A DNA stretch of 64,000 bases from [Eubacterium] saphenum (lineage in GTDB: Bacteria; Bacillota; Clostridia; Peptostreptococcales; Anaerovoracaceae), in assembly GCA_004555725.1 (NCBI GenBank), contig SFHC01000006.1:58423-122422 (forward strand), in the 5' to 3' direction. The position numbers and the translations under genes were made by a program. This document shows, in pieces, positions 17,807 through 26,437 of the stretch. The notes below the pieces were generated by a model. It was not told the DNA's origin and ran no database searches. It saw only the letters and a program-made list of their open reading frames with translations. Numbering within the stretch: position 1 is the first letter of the stretch; each line of letters begins with the position of its first letter.

Positions 17807-17917
17807 GGTATTTCTCCTTAGTCTTTATTGTTATTTCCAGTTGATACAGTCAGTAATACAGACTTTTAGTTGTTTTCATCCTTGCTCGGGTGTGTTTTGT
17901 CTGAGATGAGGGATGTG

Positions 17918-19135
17918 TTAGTAGTTCAGCAGGTGGCCCATCTTTTTCTGTTTGGTTTTCAGGTAGAACAGGTCCTGCGGGTTTGCCTTCATCTGAATCG
18001 GGACGCGCTCGACGATTTTCAGGCCGTATTCCTTCAGATCGTAGATTTTCTGCGGGTTGTTGGTGAGCAGACGCATAGTGTGAATGCCAAGGTCTCTGAG
18101 GATCTGTGCGCCGATGTAGTATTCTCTGGCATCGCCCGGGAATCCGAGGGCGAGATTGGCTTCCAGTGTGTCCATGCCCTGATCCTGGAGATTATATGCC
18201 TTCAGCTTATTGATCAGTCCGATTCCGCGGCCTTCCTGGCGCATATACAGCAGAACGCCTCTGCCTTCATCGTTGATCTGTTTCATGGCGGAAGCGAGCT
18301 GCTGGCCGCAGTCGCAGCGCAGGGATCCGAAGACCTCACCGGTCAGGCACTCCGAGTGGACGCGGCAGAGAACGTTTTCACCATCGCCGATGTTGCCTTT
18401 TACCAGAGCCACGTGATGCTCGCCGTTCAGGCGGTTGATGTACCCGTATGCGCGGAAGGTGCCGTAGCGGGTCGGCAGATCGCAGGATGCGACCTGATCG
18501 ATCAGAACATCGTGTTTTTTACGGTATTCACGCAGGTCGTGAATGGTAATGAAGGAGAGTCCGTATTTCATGGAGAATTCCTTCAGTTCCTCTGTCCGCA
18601 TCATCGTTCCGTCTTCCCGCATGATTTCACAGCAGATGCCGACTGGTTCCATTCCGGCGAGACGCAGCAGGTCCACTGTTGCCTCGGTATGGCCCTGACG
18701 CTCAAAAACACCGTTTTTTCTTGCCAGCAGAGGGAACATGTGGCCCGGACGGCGGAAATCCTCCGGACGGCTCTCTGGGTCAGCGGCTTTGCGTGCGGTC
18801 AGGCCGCGTTCAACAGCAGATATCCCTGTTGTCGTTTCGACATGGTCAATGCTGACGGTAAACGCGGTTTCATGGTTGTCCTGGTTGTTTTCCGTCATCT
18901 GCTGAAGCTGAAGACGGTCGATCGCTTCTTTACCCATCGGCATGCAGATCAGACCTTTCGCCCTGGACGCGATAAAATTGATGTTTTCTGTCGTCGCAAA
19001 CTGCCCGGCGCAGATCAGATCGCCTTCATTCTCGCGATCCGGGTCGTCCGTGCAGATAATGATTTTTCCGTTTCTCAAATCCTCCAGAGCCTGCGGGATA
19101 GTAGCGAACTGAAAGGTATCGGTTGTATTTTTCAT
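17918..19135 (-). CDS. ribBA: bifunctional dihydroxybutanone-phosphate synthase / GTP cyclohydrolase II
   Basis: Supplies both precursors of the lumazine ring. The N-terminal half (to about residue 200) is the RibB type, with TDDPDRENEGDLI near residue 30 and TTGISA plus RPGHMFPL further on. The C-terminal half is GTP cyclohydrolase II: the zinc-binding cysteines are in SECLTGEVFGSLRCDC, and EGRGIGLINK follows. The open frame runs to 19192, but AAAGGAGG lies 8 bases before the ATG at 19135 and the upstream codons overlap the end of ribE, so the 405-residue form is chosen. Confidence 0.96.
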   Translation of the reverse strand: MKNTTDTFQFATIPQALEDLRNGKIIICTDDPDRENEGDLICAGQFATTENINFIASRAKGLICMPMGKEAIDRLQLQQMTENNQDNHETAFTVSIDHVETTTGISAVERGLTARKAADPESRPEDFRRPGHMFPLLARKNGVFERQGHTEATVDLLRLAGMEPVGICCEIMREDGTMMRTEELKEFSMKYGLSFITIHDLREYRKKHDVLIDQVASCDLPTRYGTFRAYGYINRLNGEHHVALVKGNIGDGENVLCRVHSECLTGEVFGSLRCDCGQQLASAMKQINDEGRGVLLYMRQEGRGIGLINKLKAYNLQDQGMDTLEANLALGFPGDAREYYIGAQILRDLGIHTMRLLTNNPQKIYDLKEYGLKIVERVPIQMKANPQDLFYLKTKQKKMGHLLNY

Positions 19136-19164
19136 GAGATTTTCCTCCTTTGATTGCATTGTAT

Positions 19165-19869
19165 TTACAGGGACATCAGCAGGTCTTTCCATTCCTGGTC
19201 GGTTGCAGAGTCTGTGTCGTTTTTCTGCCGCGGATGATTCTGATTCAATGTCCGTATCCGCGGATGATTCTGCCAGATGTCCAGGTTGCGCTGAACATAT
19301 TTTCCGATGACATCGGTTTCCAGATTGACGAGGTCTTCAGGTTTTCGTTCTCCGAGGATCGTTTTCCCGATCGTATGGGGGATGATGGAAACTGAAAACC
19401 ATGGCTTTGGTGTTTCTCCTGTTTCTGCGACAGTCAGACTGATCCCGTCGATTGCGACAGAGCCTTTTTCGATTATACATGGTGTAAATTCCGGCGGATA
19501 TTCTATGCGGTACCAGACAGCGTTTGCTTCCCGTCTGACTGCAGTGACCGTGCCTGTTCCGTCGATATGGCCGGATACAATGTGTCCTCCGAACCTTCCG
19601 TTCATCGGCATGGCGCGTTCAAGATTGACATGGCTTCCGATGTTCAGCCGGGACAGGGACGAGCGACGGATCGTCTCAGGCATCGCGTCGGCTGTGAAGG
19701 AATTTGGATTCATACGCGTCACGGTCAGGCAAATGCCGTTCACAGCAATGCTGTCTCCGATCTGCGTACCTTCCAGGACCTTCTTGCAGGAAATTGTCAG
19801 TTCACCTGCAGCACCGGCAGGCGGCAGAGCAATGATGGTTCCGATTTCTTCTATGATTCCTGTGAACAT
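19165..19869 (-). CDS. ribE: riboflavin synthase alpha chain
   Basis: Dismutates two lumazine molecules to riboflavin. The 234-residue trimer-forming enzyme has two homologous barrels, each with its lumazine-binding motif: MFTGIIEEIG opens the first, and GGHIVSGHIDGTG (about residues 93-105) begins the second. After residue about 200 there is a charged tail rich in Asn, His and Asp that is longer than usual. An ATG three codons upstream abuts the ribosome binding site AGGAAGG and is rejected. The start overlaps the ribD end by 19 bases, so the two are probably translationally coupled. Confidence 0.96.
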   Translation of the reverse strand: MFTGIIEEIGTIIALPPAGAAGELTISCKKVLEGTQIGDSIAVNGICLTVTRMNPNSFTADAMPETIRRSSLSRLNIGSHVNLERAMPMNGRFGGHIVSGHIDGTGTVTAVRREANAVWYRIEYPPEFTPCIIEKGSVAIDGISLTVAETGETPKPWFSVSIIPHTIGKTILGERKPEDLVNLETDVIGKYVQRNLDIWQNHPRIRTLNQNHPRQKNDTDSATDQEWKDLLMSL

Positions 19870-21074
19870 GATGCACATCCTTCCTGCGGCGTATCCGGGT
19901 ACTGAATCAGGCCTTCTGTCAGCAGATCCTCTCCGATCTTACTTGTATTTACAGGACAAAGGGTAAACGCAAGGGCAGGATCGCCGCAGCCCTGTCCTCC
20001 GACCGGCGGCTTTGCGTTTTTATTTCCGAGTATTTTCGGTGCAATGTAAATCTCTGCGCGGTCAGCCAGATGCTCGTCAAGAAGCGACCCCAGAAGATCG
20101 GCTCCGCATTCGGTATACAGGCTGCTGATATCCATTTCTCCAAGACGGGTCATTAATGCGTTCAGGTCGACATGGCCGCAAGAATCGGCAGGAAGAACGA
20201 TGACGGAGGCGCCTTTCTCCAAGTATGGATCTGCTGCTTCCGGGCTGCTTTCACAGGTTGCGAGAATGGTTCTCGGGTACCTGGCGCCGTCATGGGTGGC
20301 TGCGGCAGGTAAGGAATCCTCTTGCGTGTAATATTTGCCTGATGAGGATGGAATGTCGTTCAGAACGAGGCTGCTGAGAGGCGTTCTCAGATGACTGTCG
20401 CAGATGATGCGGATCGGGTCCGGAGATGATTTGCCATGGCAGGTCAGGAGCGGGTCGTCTGCTGTTACGGTAGATACGCTGGTCAGAACGGCCATGTGTG
20501 CAGCGCGGCGGAGGGCAACGCGGCTGCGTGCCTGTTCGCCGGTTATCCACTGGGATTTTCCTGTGTAGCACGCGATTTTACCATCGAGACTCATGGCATA
20601 TTTCAGTGTAATGAGCGGACGATGGGTGTGCATAAAATGGAAGAATGCAGGATTTAGAGCATCACATTCTTCTTTCAGCAATCCGCTGTACACCTGGATT
20701 CCGGCTTGTTTCAATATGGCTGCGCCTTTTCCGCTGACCAGAGGATTAGGATCGGATGATCCGATATAGCAGCGGGCGATTCCTGCGTCAATCAGCGCCT
20801 GTGTGCAGGGAGGCTGTTTTCCCTGGTGGCAGCACGGTTCAAGGGTGACATAGATATCCGCTCCTTTGGGATCTTCTGTGCAGGATTTCAGTGCGTTTCG
20901 TTCAGCGTGCAGGGAGCCGCAGACCTCATGCGCACCGGATCCGATGACGCGGCCGTCCTTTACGATGACGGCGCCGACCAGGGGATTGGGATGCATATTG
21001 TTTCCGGCCCGGGCTGCGAGGCCGGTGGCCATTCGCATAAACTGCTGATCTTGGTATGAAAATGAAGCTTGCAT
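19851..21074 (-). CDS. ribD: bifunctional pyrimidine deaminase / reductase
   Basis: Carries out two consecutive steps of riboflavin synthesis. The N-terminal deaminase (about 1-145) has the zinc site HAER (residues 55-58) and PCCHQGKQPPC (about 78-88). The C-terminal reductase domain begins near TLKYAMSLDGKIA (about 154-166). The total of 407 residues is slightly longer than most RibD proteins, with a loosely conserved stretch at about 240-285 in the reductase half. First gene of the operon. The FMN riboswitch and attenuator lie directly upstream. Confidence 0.96.
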   Translation of the reverse strand: MQASFSYQDQQFMRMATGLAARAGNNMHPNPLVGAVIVKDGRVIGSGAHEVCGSLHAERNALKSCTEDPKGADIYVTLEPCCHQGKQPPCTQALIDAGIARCYIGSSDPNPLVSGKGAAILKQAGIQVYSGLLKEECDALNPAFFHFMHTHRPLITLKYAMSLDGKIACYTGKSQWITGEQARSRVALRRAAHMAVLTSVSTVTADDPLLTCHGKSSPDPIRIICDSHLRTPLSSLVLNDIPSSSGKYYTQEDSLPAAATHDGARYPRTILATCESSPEAADPYLEKGASVIVLPADSCGHVDLNALMTRLGEMDISSLYTECGADLLGSLLDEHLADRAEIYIAPKILGNKNAKPPVGGQGCGDPALAFTLCPVNTSKIGEDLLTEGLIQYPDTPQEGCASCSQES

Positions 21075-21135
21075 AGAAATGCCTTCTTTCTGTTTGTACG
21101 GACTGTAATCTGAAAGCGAAAGAAGAACGATAAGA

Positions 21136-21170
21136 CAAAAACCCTGAAATCAAATGATTTCAGGGTTTTT
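21136..21170 (-). terminator. riboswitch-controlled terminator (attenuator) before ribD
   Basis: AACCCTGAAATC and GATTTCAGGGTT form a perfect stem with a four-base loop. On the minus strand it is followed by TTTTTG. It lies between the FMN aptamer and ribD, as expected for premature termination when FMN is plentiful. The hairpin is nearly symmetrical and could also act on the other strand. Confidence 0.85.
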
Positions 21171-21293
21171 GAAGTGTGTGACGAGACGGTGATGATATAC
21201 AAGTTTAATCTTACTGCATTGCTGAATTCGCAGCAAGCGTACCTCGGAGCAACTGCTTCCGGGTACATCAACTTCACGCTCGATTGGTTAACG

Positions 21294-21400
21294 ATCTTCT
21301 TTCATCCAGACTTTACTGTCGGCTTCGGAGTTTCACCGAATCATGCCTTCCGGCTCGCGGGCTGTACCGCCGGTCGTGACTTTCACACGGCCCTGAAGAT
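21294..21400 (-). ncRNA. FMN riboswitch (RFN element)
   Basis: On the minus strand the conserved blocks occur in order: ATCTTCAGGGC, GTGAAAGTCACGACCGGCGG, AGCCCGCGAGCC, GATTCGGTGAAACTCCGA, GCCGACAGT and GGATGAAAGAAGAT. The outer strands ATCTTC and GAAGAT close the P1 helix. This is the FMN-binding aptamer that controls riboflavin genes in Firmicutes. The expression platform to the terminator is about 125 nt, longer than usual. Confidence 0.97.
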
Positions 21401-21418
21401 TTAACTTTTCTGACTATA

Positions 21419-21446
21419 ATTGTAGCCATTTCACCAAAAAAATCAA
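21419..21446 (-). promoter_or_regulatory. promoter of the rib operon
   Basis: On the minus strand TTGATT (21446-21441), a 16-bp spacer and TACAAT (21424-21419) lie just upstream of the FMN aptamer, so the riboswitch would be at the extreme 5' end of the transcript. Confidence 0.7.
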
Positions 21447-21504
21447 GAGCTTTTTTGAAATTGATTAAAATGCACTAAGAATGTTGGAATTTCAGTTGAC
21501 CGAG

Positions 21505-21531
21505 TCACATATACAATTTGTTATTATGTGA
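21505..21531 (+). promoter_or_regulatory. inverted repeat upstream of the Tad locus
   Basis: TCACATA (21505-21511) and TATGTGA (21525-21531) are perfect inverted copies 13 bp apart, in the 180 bases between the rib promoter and the first Tad gene. TTGACC at 21496-21501 lies just before, but no -10 box fits it with normal spacing. The repeat could be an operator or hairpin; nothing here identifies the protein that would bind. Confidence 0.35.
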
Positions 21532-21629
21532 TAAATGTTTCACGAAAGTCGAAAAAGGTTGAAAAATGTTTGTTTCTTCGACGCATGTACGCATGTTACG
21601 CTGTTGGTGGAGGAGGAAAGGAGGGGAAC

Positions 21630-22898
21630 GTGAATAAAGTCCGTGTGAATGTTGCGTGTTCAGACCCTCAGCTATGCGCAGCGATTGTTCGTGGTATGAG
21701 TTCTGTTTCGAGGAGAATGGAATTCTGTCAGGCAAGTCATGCATCCTATGGAGGCCAGGATGAGAGATGCCGTGAGCTGAGCTGCGGAGCCAGTGAGGGC
21801 GGGATTTGTGATGATCGGAATCTTTACAGTGATGAAACGGAAAAGGGCTGCACAGAACTATGGCTGACGGACAGCAGAGAGATCTGGCAGCGGCACAGAA
21901 AGCGCTGCCTGTTTATTCCCGAGATAAAAAAACGGATGAATGTCCAGATGGACGTACAAAATCGGAGAGATCCTGCTTCTGATGTATTTTTGTGTGCACC
22001 GCGTCCAGGTCCCGATGACGGTGTTCTGCTGAACCGGAAAGTAATTATGGATGGACTGAACAGTCTGTGGTATGCGGAAACAGGAATGCCCGCGGAATAT
22101 CTCTCACTGCATGCGTTTGCCTCTGCAGCGTTTTGCAGTGTCTGCGGAGGAAGCGGCGTCACCGCGTGTGCGCTTTCCTGCGCCCGTCTGCTGTTTCGTC
22201 AGTATGGGAAGAAGTGTCTGTATCTGAATATGACAGCAGTCGACGATTCAGGAAACTATCTTCGCAGAAAAAACTCTGGAAATCTGCTGCGCATTCTATA
22301 TGGTCTCAGGCGGGGAAAGCATGTTCCTGTCAGGCCGTTCTTATGTGAGGAAGATGGCATCTGGTTCTTTTCCGGTCTGCTTCAGGGTCTGGATGAGAAG
22401 ATCGGAGAGTCCGATATGGAGATTCTGTTCCGTGAGCTCAAGATGCAGGAACAGTTTGATTATGTCCTGATTGACTTTGGCAGCAGTCTGACTTCAGCGC
22501 ATCTGAAGATGATGCAGTGCTGTGATGCAGTGCTGGTCACAGGAAAGGGACCGCTGTCTGAACGGCCGGCATTTCAGCGTATGTGGGAACGCAAGCTTCT
22601 TGAACGTTTTCCGCAGGCTGCAATGCTGCAGAATATGGATGATGGCGAAGATGAGATTTTTAGAGAATGGGCATCCGGTGAAGAGGAAAAGGTCGATCCT
22701 GCGCAAAAGAAAGAATGCAGCTCAACAGAGAAAAGTACGGGAGCTGCTGTCACAGGGGAATCCGATGTTCGGGAGTTCAGAATTTCCCGCTGCAGCGAGG
22801 CATTTGTCCGTATGGGAGGAAGATGGACGATCGATCTGACCGGCTGTTTTGGGATCGAGATGAGTGCGGTGGCAAAGTGGCTTGAAGAGAAGGGATAA
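21630..22898 (+). CDS. cpaE: Tad pilus assembly ATPase-like protein (CpaE/TadZ type)
   Basis: First gene of the Tad locus. The 422-residue product has an N-terminal part with little recognisable pattern and a C-terminal MinD/ParA-like fold starting near residue 160. The P-loop reads CGGSGVTA (about 171-178): the lysine of GKT is replaced by Val and the signature lysine by Cys, which fits the atypical Walker A of CpaE/TadZ localisation proteins. The strand YVLIDFGSS is the equivalent of the switch II region. It probably positions the pilus machine at the membrane. The frame is open from 21528, but AGGAGGAAAGGAGGGG precedes the GTG at 21630 by a few bases, so that start is chosen. Confidence 0.7.
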   Translation: MNKVRVNVACSDPQLCAAIVRGMSSVSRRMEFCQASHASYGGQDERCRELSCGASEGGICDDRNLYSDETEKGCTELWLTDSREIWQRHRKRCLFIPEIKKRMNVQMDVQNRRDPASDVFLCAPRPGPDDGVLLNRKVIMDGLNSLWYAETGMPAEYLSLHAFASAAFCSVCGGSGVTACALSCARLLFRQYGKKCLYLNMTAVDDSGNYLRRKNSGNLLRILYGLRRGKHVPVRPFLCEEDGIWFFSGLLQGLDEKIGESDMEILFRELKMQEQFDYVLIDFGSSLTSAHLKMMQCCDAVLVTGKGPLSERPAFQRMWERKLLERFPQAAMLQNMDDGEDEIFREWASGEEEKVDPAQKKECSSTEKSTGAAVTGESDVREFRISRCSEAFVRMGGRWTIDLTGCFGIEMSAVAKWLEEKG

Positions 22899-22937
22899 GA
22901 CTCATTCCTGTGTTTATTACAGGAGAAAGGATAACAA

Positions 22938-24236
22938 ATGGAAATTGAGAATCTTTACCGTGTGCAGGAGGATTCTTCTGCATATTTGATTCGCGAAGAT
23001 GCCGAGATGCAGAGAATGTGCCGAGAGGCGCTGAGGGAAGTGAAGCGGAAAAAACTGGAGCAGTGTCGGAACAGAGACAAGGTTTCCGGGGCGGAAGAAC
23101 AGGAAAACGAGTCTTATTATTTTGAACTGGTTCTGGATACAGTCTTTAGCTTATTTGATGATCTGAGCATGGATGAATATGTTCAGATTGTTGAATACGT
23201 GGTACTGCGAACGGGATCGGAACTTGGGGTGCTGGATCTGTTTCTGCAGGATGATGATGTCTCAGAAGTCATGGTGAATGGGAGCGACCGGATCTTTCTG
23301 GAAACGCCGGACGGACTCGTTTCATGCGGTACGGTGTTTGACAGCACAGAAGAACTGGAAGAATGTATCCGGAAGATAGCTGCAGGCGTTCACAGAGAGA
23401 TCAATGAGATGAATCCGATCCTGGACGCGCGTCTTCCGGACGGGTCGCGTGTAAATGCCGTGTATAAGAATATCGCATTGGACGGACCGGCGCTGACGAT
23501 CCGTAAATTTGGAAGAACAAGACTGACCGCAGAGGATTTAGTGAGGAATGGGACAATGACGCAGAGCTGCGCGGAGACGCTGAAATTTCTGACAGTCTGC
23601 GGATACAATCTGTTTATCAGCGGAGGAACGTCTACGGGGAAAACTACTTTCCTAAATGCGCTGACAGACTACATTCCGGATCAGGAACGGGTGATCATCA
23701 TAGAAGATTCGCGTGAACTTATGCTGGATCATCTTTTGAATCAGGTGCAGATGGAATGCCGACAGGCAAATTCGGCCGGAAAAGGGAAGATTAGCATGGC
23801 GGAATTGATCCGGACCAGTCTCAGAATGCGTCCGGACAGGATTATTGTCGGTGAGGTGAGAGGTGCGGAAACCGCGCTTATGCTTCAGGCGTTAAATACG
23901 GGTCATTCCGGTTTATGTACCGGCCATGGAAATTCTGTGCGCGGTATGCTGAGGAGACTGGAAGCAATGTGTCTGATGAACGACAATATACCAATAGACG
24001 CGATTCGCAGCCAGATCGTTGAGGCACTGGATATTATGGTGCATCTGGTTCGTCTCCCTGACGGCAGGAGAGCAGTATTTGAAATTGATGAACTGATCGG
24101 ATTTGAGAATGGCGATTACGTTCTGAATCCGCTGTACTCCTATGATGCGGCAGCTGGAGAAGCATCTTCTGTCAATCGTGTCCAGAACCGGGAGAAACTG
24201 CAGCTTAGAGGGTGCGAGAATGAGAGATCTGTCTGA
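22938..24236 (+). CDS. cpaF: Tad pilus secretion ATPase CpaF (TadA)
   Basis: Cytoplasmic hexameric motor of the type II/IV secretion superfamily that drives Flp pilin assembly. Of 432 residues, about 1-90 are an N-terminal helical region. The Walker A motif GGTSTGKTT is near 228-236, the Asp-box region IIIEDSRELML follows, Walker B with VGEVRGAE is near 303-310, and the His-box GLCTGHGNS is near 326-334. All catalytic positions seem intact. The 3' end overlaps the TadB-like gene by 17 bases. Confidence 0.93.
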   Translation: MEIENLYRVQEDSSAYLIREDAEMQRMCREALREVKRKKLEQCRNRDKVSGAEEQENESYYFELVLDTVFSLFDDLSMDEYVQIVEYVVLRTGSELGVLDLFLQDDDVSEVMVNGSDRIFLETPDGLVSCGTVFDSTEELEECIRKIAAGVHREINEMNPILDARLPDGSRVNAVYKNIALDGPALTIRKFGRTRLTAEDLVRNGTMTQSCAETLKFLTVCGYNLFISGGTSTGKTTFLNALTDYIPDQERVIIIEDSRELMLDHLLNQVQMECRQANSAGKGKISMAELIRTSLRMRPDRIIVGEVRGAETALMLQALNTGHSGLCTGHGNSVRGMLRRLEAMCLMNDNIPIDAIRSQIVEALDIMVHLVRLPDGRRAVFEIDELIGFENGDYVLNPLYSYDAAAGEASSVNRVQNREKLQLRGCENERSV

Positions 24237-24960
24237 TTTTCATCTGACAAGCACAGAAAAATTGAAAACTGCGCTCGTTCTGACGGCTTTTCTGGCTGTA
24301 TCTGGCCGGATATTCTATGCAAGCTTTGTCCCCTTGCTGCTGTTTCCATTTTGTCTGAAGCCTGCAGAGAGGATTGCGTCAAAGGCACTGCGCAGGAAGT
24401 ACAGAAAAAAACTGAGGATTCAGTTTCAGGATTTTCTGCGCTGTTTTGCGGCTTCACTGGATGTTGGAAGGCATGTTCAGGAGGCGATGCAGGAAACAGA
24501 GGCAGAGCTTCTGAGATTATATGAGGAACATGAACTGATGCTGTCAGCCGTTCGGGAAATGCAGAATCAGATGATTGCCGGCATGACTGACTTGGAGGCG
24601 CTGACGGATTTTTCAAGGAAAGCGGATTTAGAAGAAGCGGATTATCTGGTTCAGGTGTTCAGGGGATCGCGCCGCGCGGGAGGTGATTTCAGCGGCGCAG
24701 TACGAAAGTGTTCGTATATTCTGCAGGATAAAATCAAAATCGAACAGGAGATTGAACTGATGGCTGCACAGAAACGAATTGAAGGACAGATCATCACGCT
24801 GATGCCGGCGCTGATCATTCTGTTTCTGAAAGCTGTCTCGCCGGCATATATCTCAGTGCTGTATACCTGTCTGGCGGGCAGATTTATTATGACCGGATGT
24901 CTGATTGCGGCGGCAGGTGCATATCTCAGAATCAGCAGGATTACGGACATCAGCGTGTAA
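24220..24960 (+). CDS. tadB: Tad inner-membrane platform protein, TadB-like
   Basis: A 246-residue membrane protein of the type II secretion F (T2SSF) family. Two hydrophobic segments lie at about 18-50, a cytoplasmic helical domain at about 60-190 (starting RIQFQDFLRCFAASLDVG), and two membrane segments at about 195-240. It is expected to work with the TadC-like protein as the platform on which CpaF acts. The chosen ATG at 24220 overlaps the cpaF end; an in-frame ATG at 24142 has no ribosome binding site and lies in cpaF. The protein is somewhat shorter than the usual TadB (about 300 residues), mainly in the N-terminal part. Confidence 0.8.
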   Translation: MRDLSDFHLTSTEKLKTALVLTAFLAVSGRIFYASFVPLLLFPFCLKPAERIASKALRRKYRKKLRIQFQDFLRCFAASLDVGRHVQEAMQETEAELLRLYEEHELMLSAVREMQNQMIAGMTDLEALTDFSRKADLEEADYLVQVFRGSRRAGGDFSGAVRKCSYILQDKIKIEQEIELMAAQKRIEGQIITLMPALIILFLKAVSPAYISVLYTCLAGRFIMTGCLIAAAGAYLRISRITDISV

Positions 24961-25026
24961 GCTGAGGAGACTGCATGACAGCAGATCCGGACTTCCGGTC
25001 TGAAAGGAGGTTGAGGTGGTACATCA

Positions 25027-26106
25027 GTGAAGATCAGAAAAAAATGGCATGCGGAAATACAGAAGCTGCGGCAGGAAAGTGATTTTGCGGCACTTGCCGC
25101 GAAGAAAAAAGAGGAGTTTATTCAGTTTCTGAATCGCGGGAAGAACGCAAGATATGTTGCGCTTCTGATGGCAGCGGCGGTTCTGCTCGCAGGGATCCAG
25201 GCGGGAAAAGGGATGACTTCATCACAGAAGTATCTGATTAGAAAAGATGGGACGGTGTCTGCGCTCATTCGTAATGACAGAAAACAGAGGGCAGAGTTCC
25301 CGCTGTCTGTAGAGGCCAGCAGAGACGGAAAATCCATGCAGAAAGACGTCACCGTTATCCTGGGAGAGGATGGGACAGCCAAGATCAGGGAACACAGAGA
25401 TCCGAAGAAAGAGCTGAAGCAGGCTGTGCAGAATGCTGTGCGGAATGCCGAAACAGCCGGAACAGAGAAAGTGACTCTTCCAGCTGAACTTGCGGACGGA
25501 ACCAGAATGAGATGGGAAAAGAAAGGCGAGTATAAGTTTATTCTGGTTCTTCTCATGGGGCCGCTGCTCATTTCCGGTCTGTATGTTCAGGACCGGAATA
25601 AACAGAAGCGCGCGGAAAAAGAAAAAGAGGCGTCTGTACTTTGCGCGCTTCCTTCGTTTAATGACCAGCTGATCATGCTTCTTAACTGTGGAATGGTGTT
25701 TTCCGATGCATTTCTGATGATAGCGGAAGGTTATCGCAGGCAGGAGCAGAAAAGCAGGTTCAGTCAGCTGATTTTGAACGTGCAGGAGCGGTCTGAAGAA
25801 TATCATCAGAGCTTGATCCGAACTCTTGCAGAAACTGCGAGGGAAGAGAAGACAGAGGAATTCAGCCGTTTTGCGGAGACTGTCAGCGACAGCCAGCTTC
25901 GAGGAACAGATATGCTCGCTTCTCTGGAGAAAGAGCGTGATGTCCTGTGGGAGACCCGGAAAAATACTGCAATAAAAAAAGGAAAACTTGCAGAGACCAG
26001 ACTGGCATTTCCGCTGGCGCTGCTGCTGCTGGTCCTGATCGTAATAACAGCAGCGCCGGCGTGTTACAAGTGCGGTAGGCATTACAGGAGAGGAGATACG
26101 AAATGA
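25027..26106 (+). CDS. tadC: Tad platform protein, TadC-like, with extracytoplasmic insert
   Basis: A 359-residue membrane protein. A membrane segment at about 42-59 is followed by a hydrophilic stretch of some 110 residues (60-170), a second segment at 171-187, a T2SSF-like cytoplasmic helical domain (about 205-320) and a last segment at 326-345. By topology the 60-170 stretch would be outside the membrane; it has a short strand-rich start and a basic, helical end. Typical TadC proteins lack so large a domain between the first two segments. The start is GTG at 25027, with GAGGTGG 7 bases upstream. Its stop overlaps the pilin start (ATGA). Confidence 0.7.
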   Translation: MKIRKKWHAEIQKLRQESDFAALAAKKKEEFIQFLNRGKNARYVALLMAAAVLLAGIQAGKGMTSSQKYLIRKDGTVSALIRNDRKQRAEFPLSVEASRDGKSMQKDVTVILGEDGTAKIREHRDPKKELKQAVQNAVRNAETAGTEKVTLPAELADGTRMRWEKKGEYKFILVLLMGPLLISGLYVQDRNKQKRAEKEKEASVLCALPSFNDQLIMLLNCGMVFSDAFLMIAEGYRRQEQKSRFSQLILNVQERSEEYHQSLIRTLAETAREEKTEEFSRFAETVSDSQLRGTDMLASLEKERDVLWETRKNTAIKKGKLAETRLAFPLALLLLVLIVITAAPACYKCGRHYRRGDTK

Positions 26107-26267
26107 AACGTGTATGTAAAGGATTTATGAAGGACTTGAAGAGCAAGCAGGGAATGGAATTTGTTCAGGTTGCGATTCTTATTGCCCTGGCCGTCGCTTT
26201 GGGAATCATCTTTGACGACCAGATCACGGCATTTGTCAACAAAACGTTCCAGACATTAAATGGATAA
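26103..26267 (+). CDS. flp: Flp-type (type IVb) pilin subunit
   Basis: A 54-residue protein too short for most gene finders. A basic leader (residues 1-16, ending KSKQG) is followed by a hydrophobic helix starting MEFVQVAILIALAVALGIIF and a short polar tail. This matches Flp1-family type IVb pilins, with prepilin peptidase cleavage expected after Gly17. The position that is usually Glu at +5 after cleavage is Gln here; a Glu is found at +2. The start codon overlaps the TadC stop (ATGA), so translation is coupled. The most likely major subunit of the pilus. Confidence 0.75.
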   Translation: MKRVCKGFMKDLKSKQGMEFVQVAILIALAVALGIIFDDQITAFVNKTFQTLNG

Positions 26268-26278
26268 CGACAAGAGAA

Positions 26279-26437
26279 ATGATCACTATTGATGCGGCTG
26301 CATCTGCTGACAGATATTCACTGGATGAGATGACGGAGAATATGGGAATTTATGAAATATGGAACACTCTGAAAAGACGGAATACACGGCGAGTAACAAA
26401 CTCGTGGGATGTACACGGAAACCATATTTGCTTTTGA
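26279..26437 (+). CDS. possible 52-codon ORF overlapping the TadE-like gene
   Basis: An ORF of 52 codons starts 11 bases after the pilin stop and overlaps the next gene in another frame. It has only a weak AAGAG upstream. The sequence shows no signal peptide or familiar motif. It may be a coding remnant, a coupling ORF that carries ribosomes to the ATG at 26359, or chance. Confidence 0.2.
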   Translation: MITIDAAASADRYSLDEMTENMGIYEIWNTLKRRNTRRVTNSWDVHGNHICF

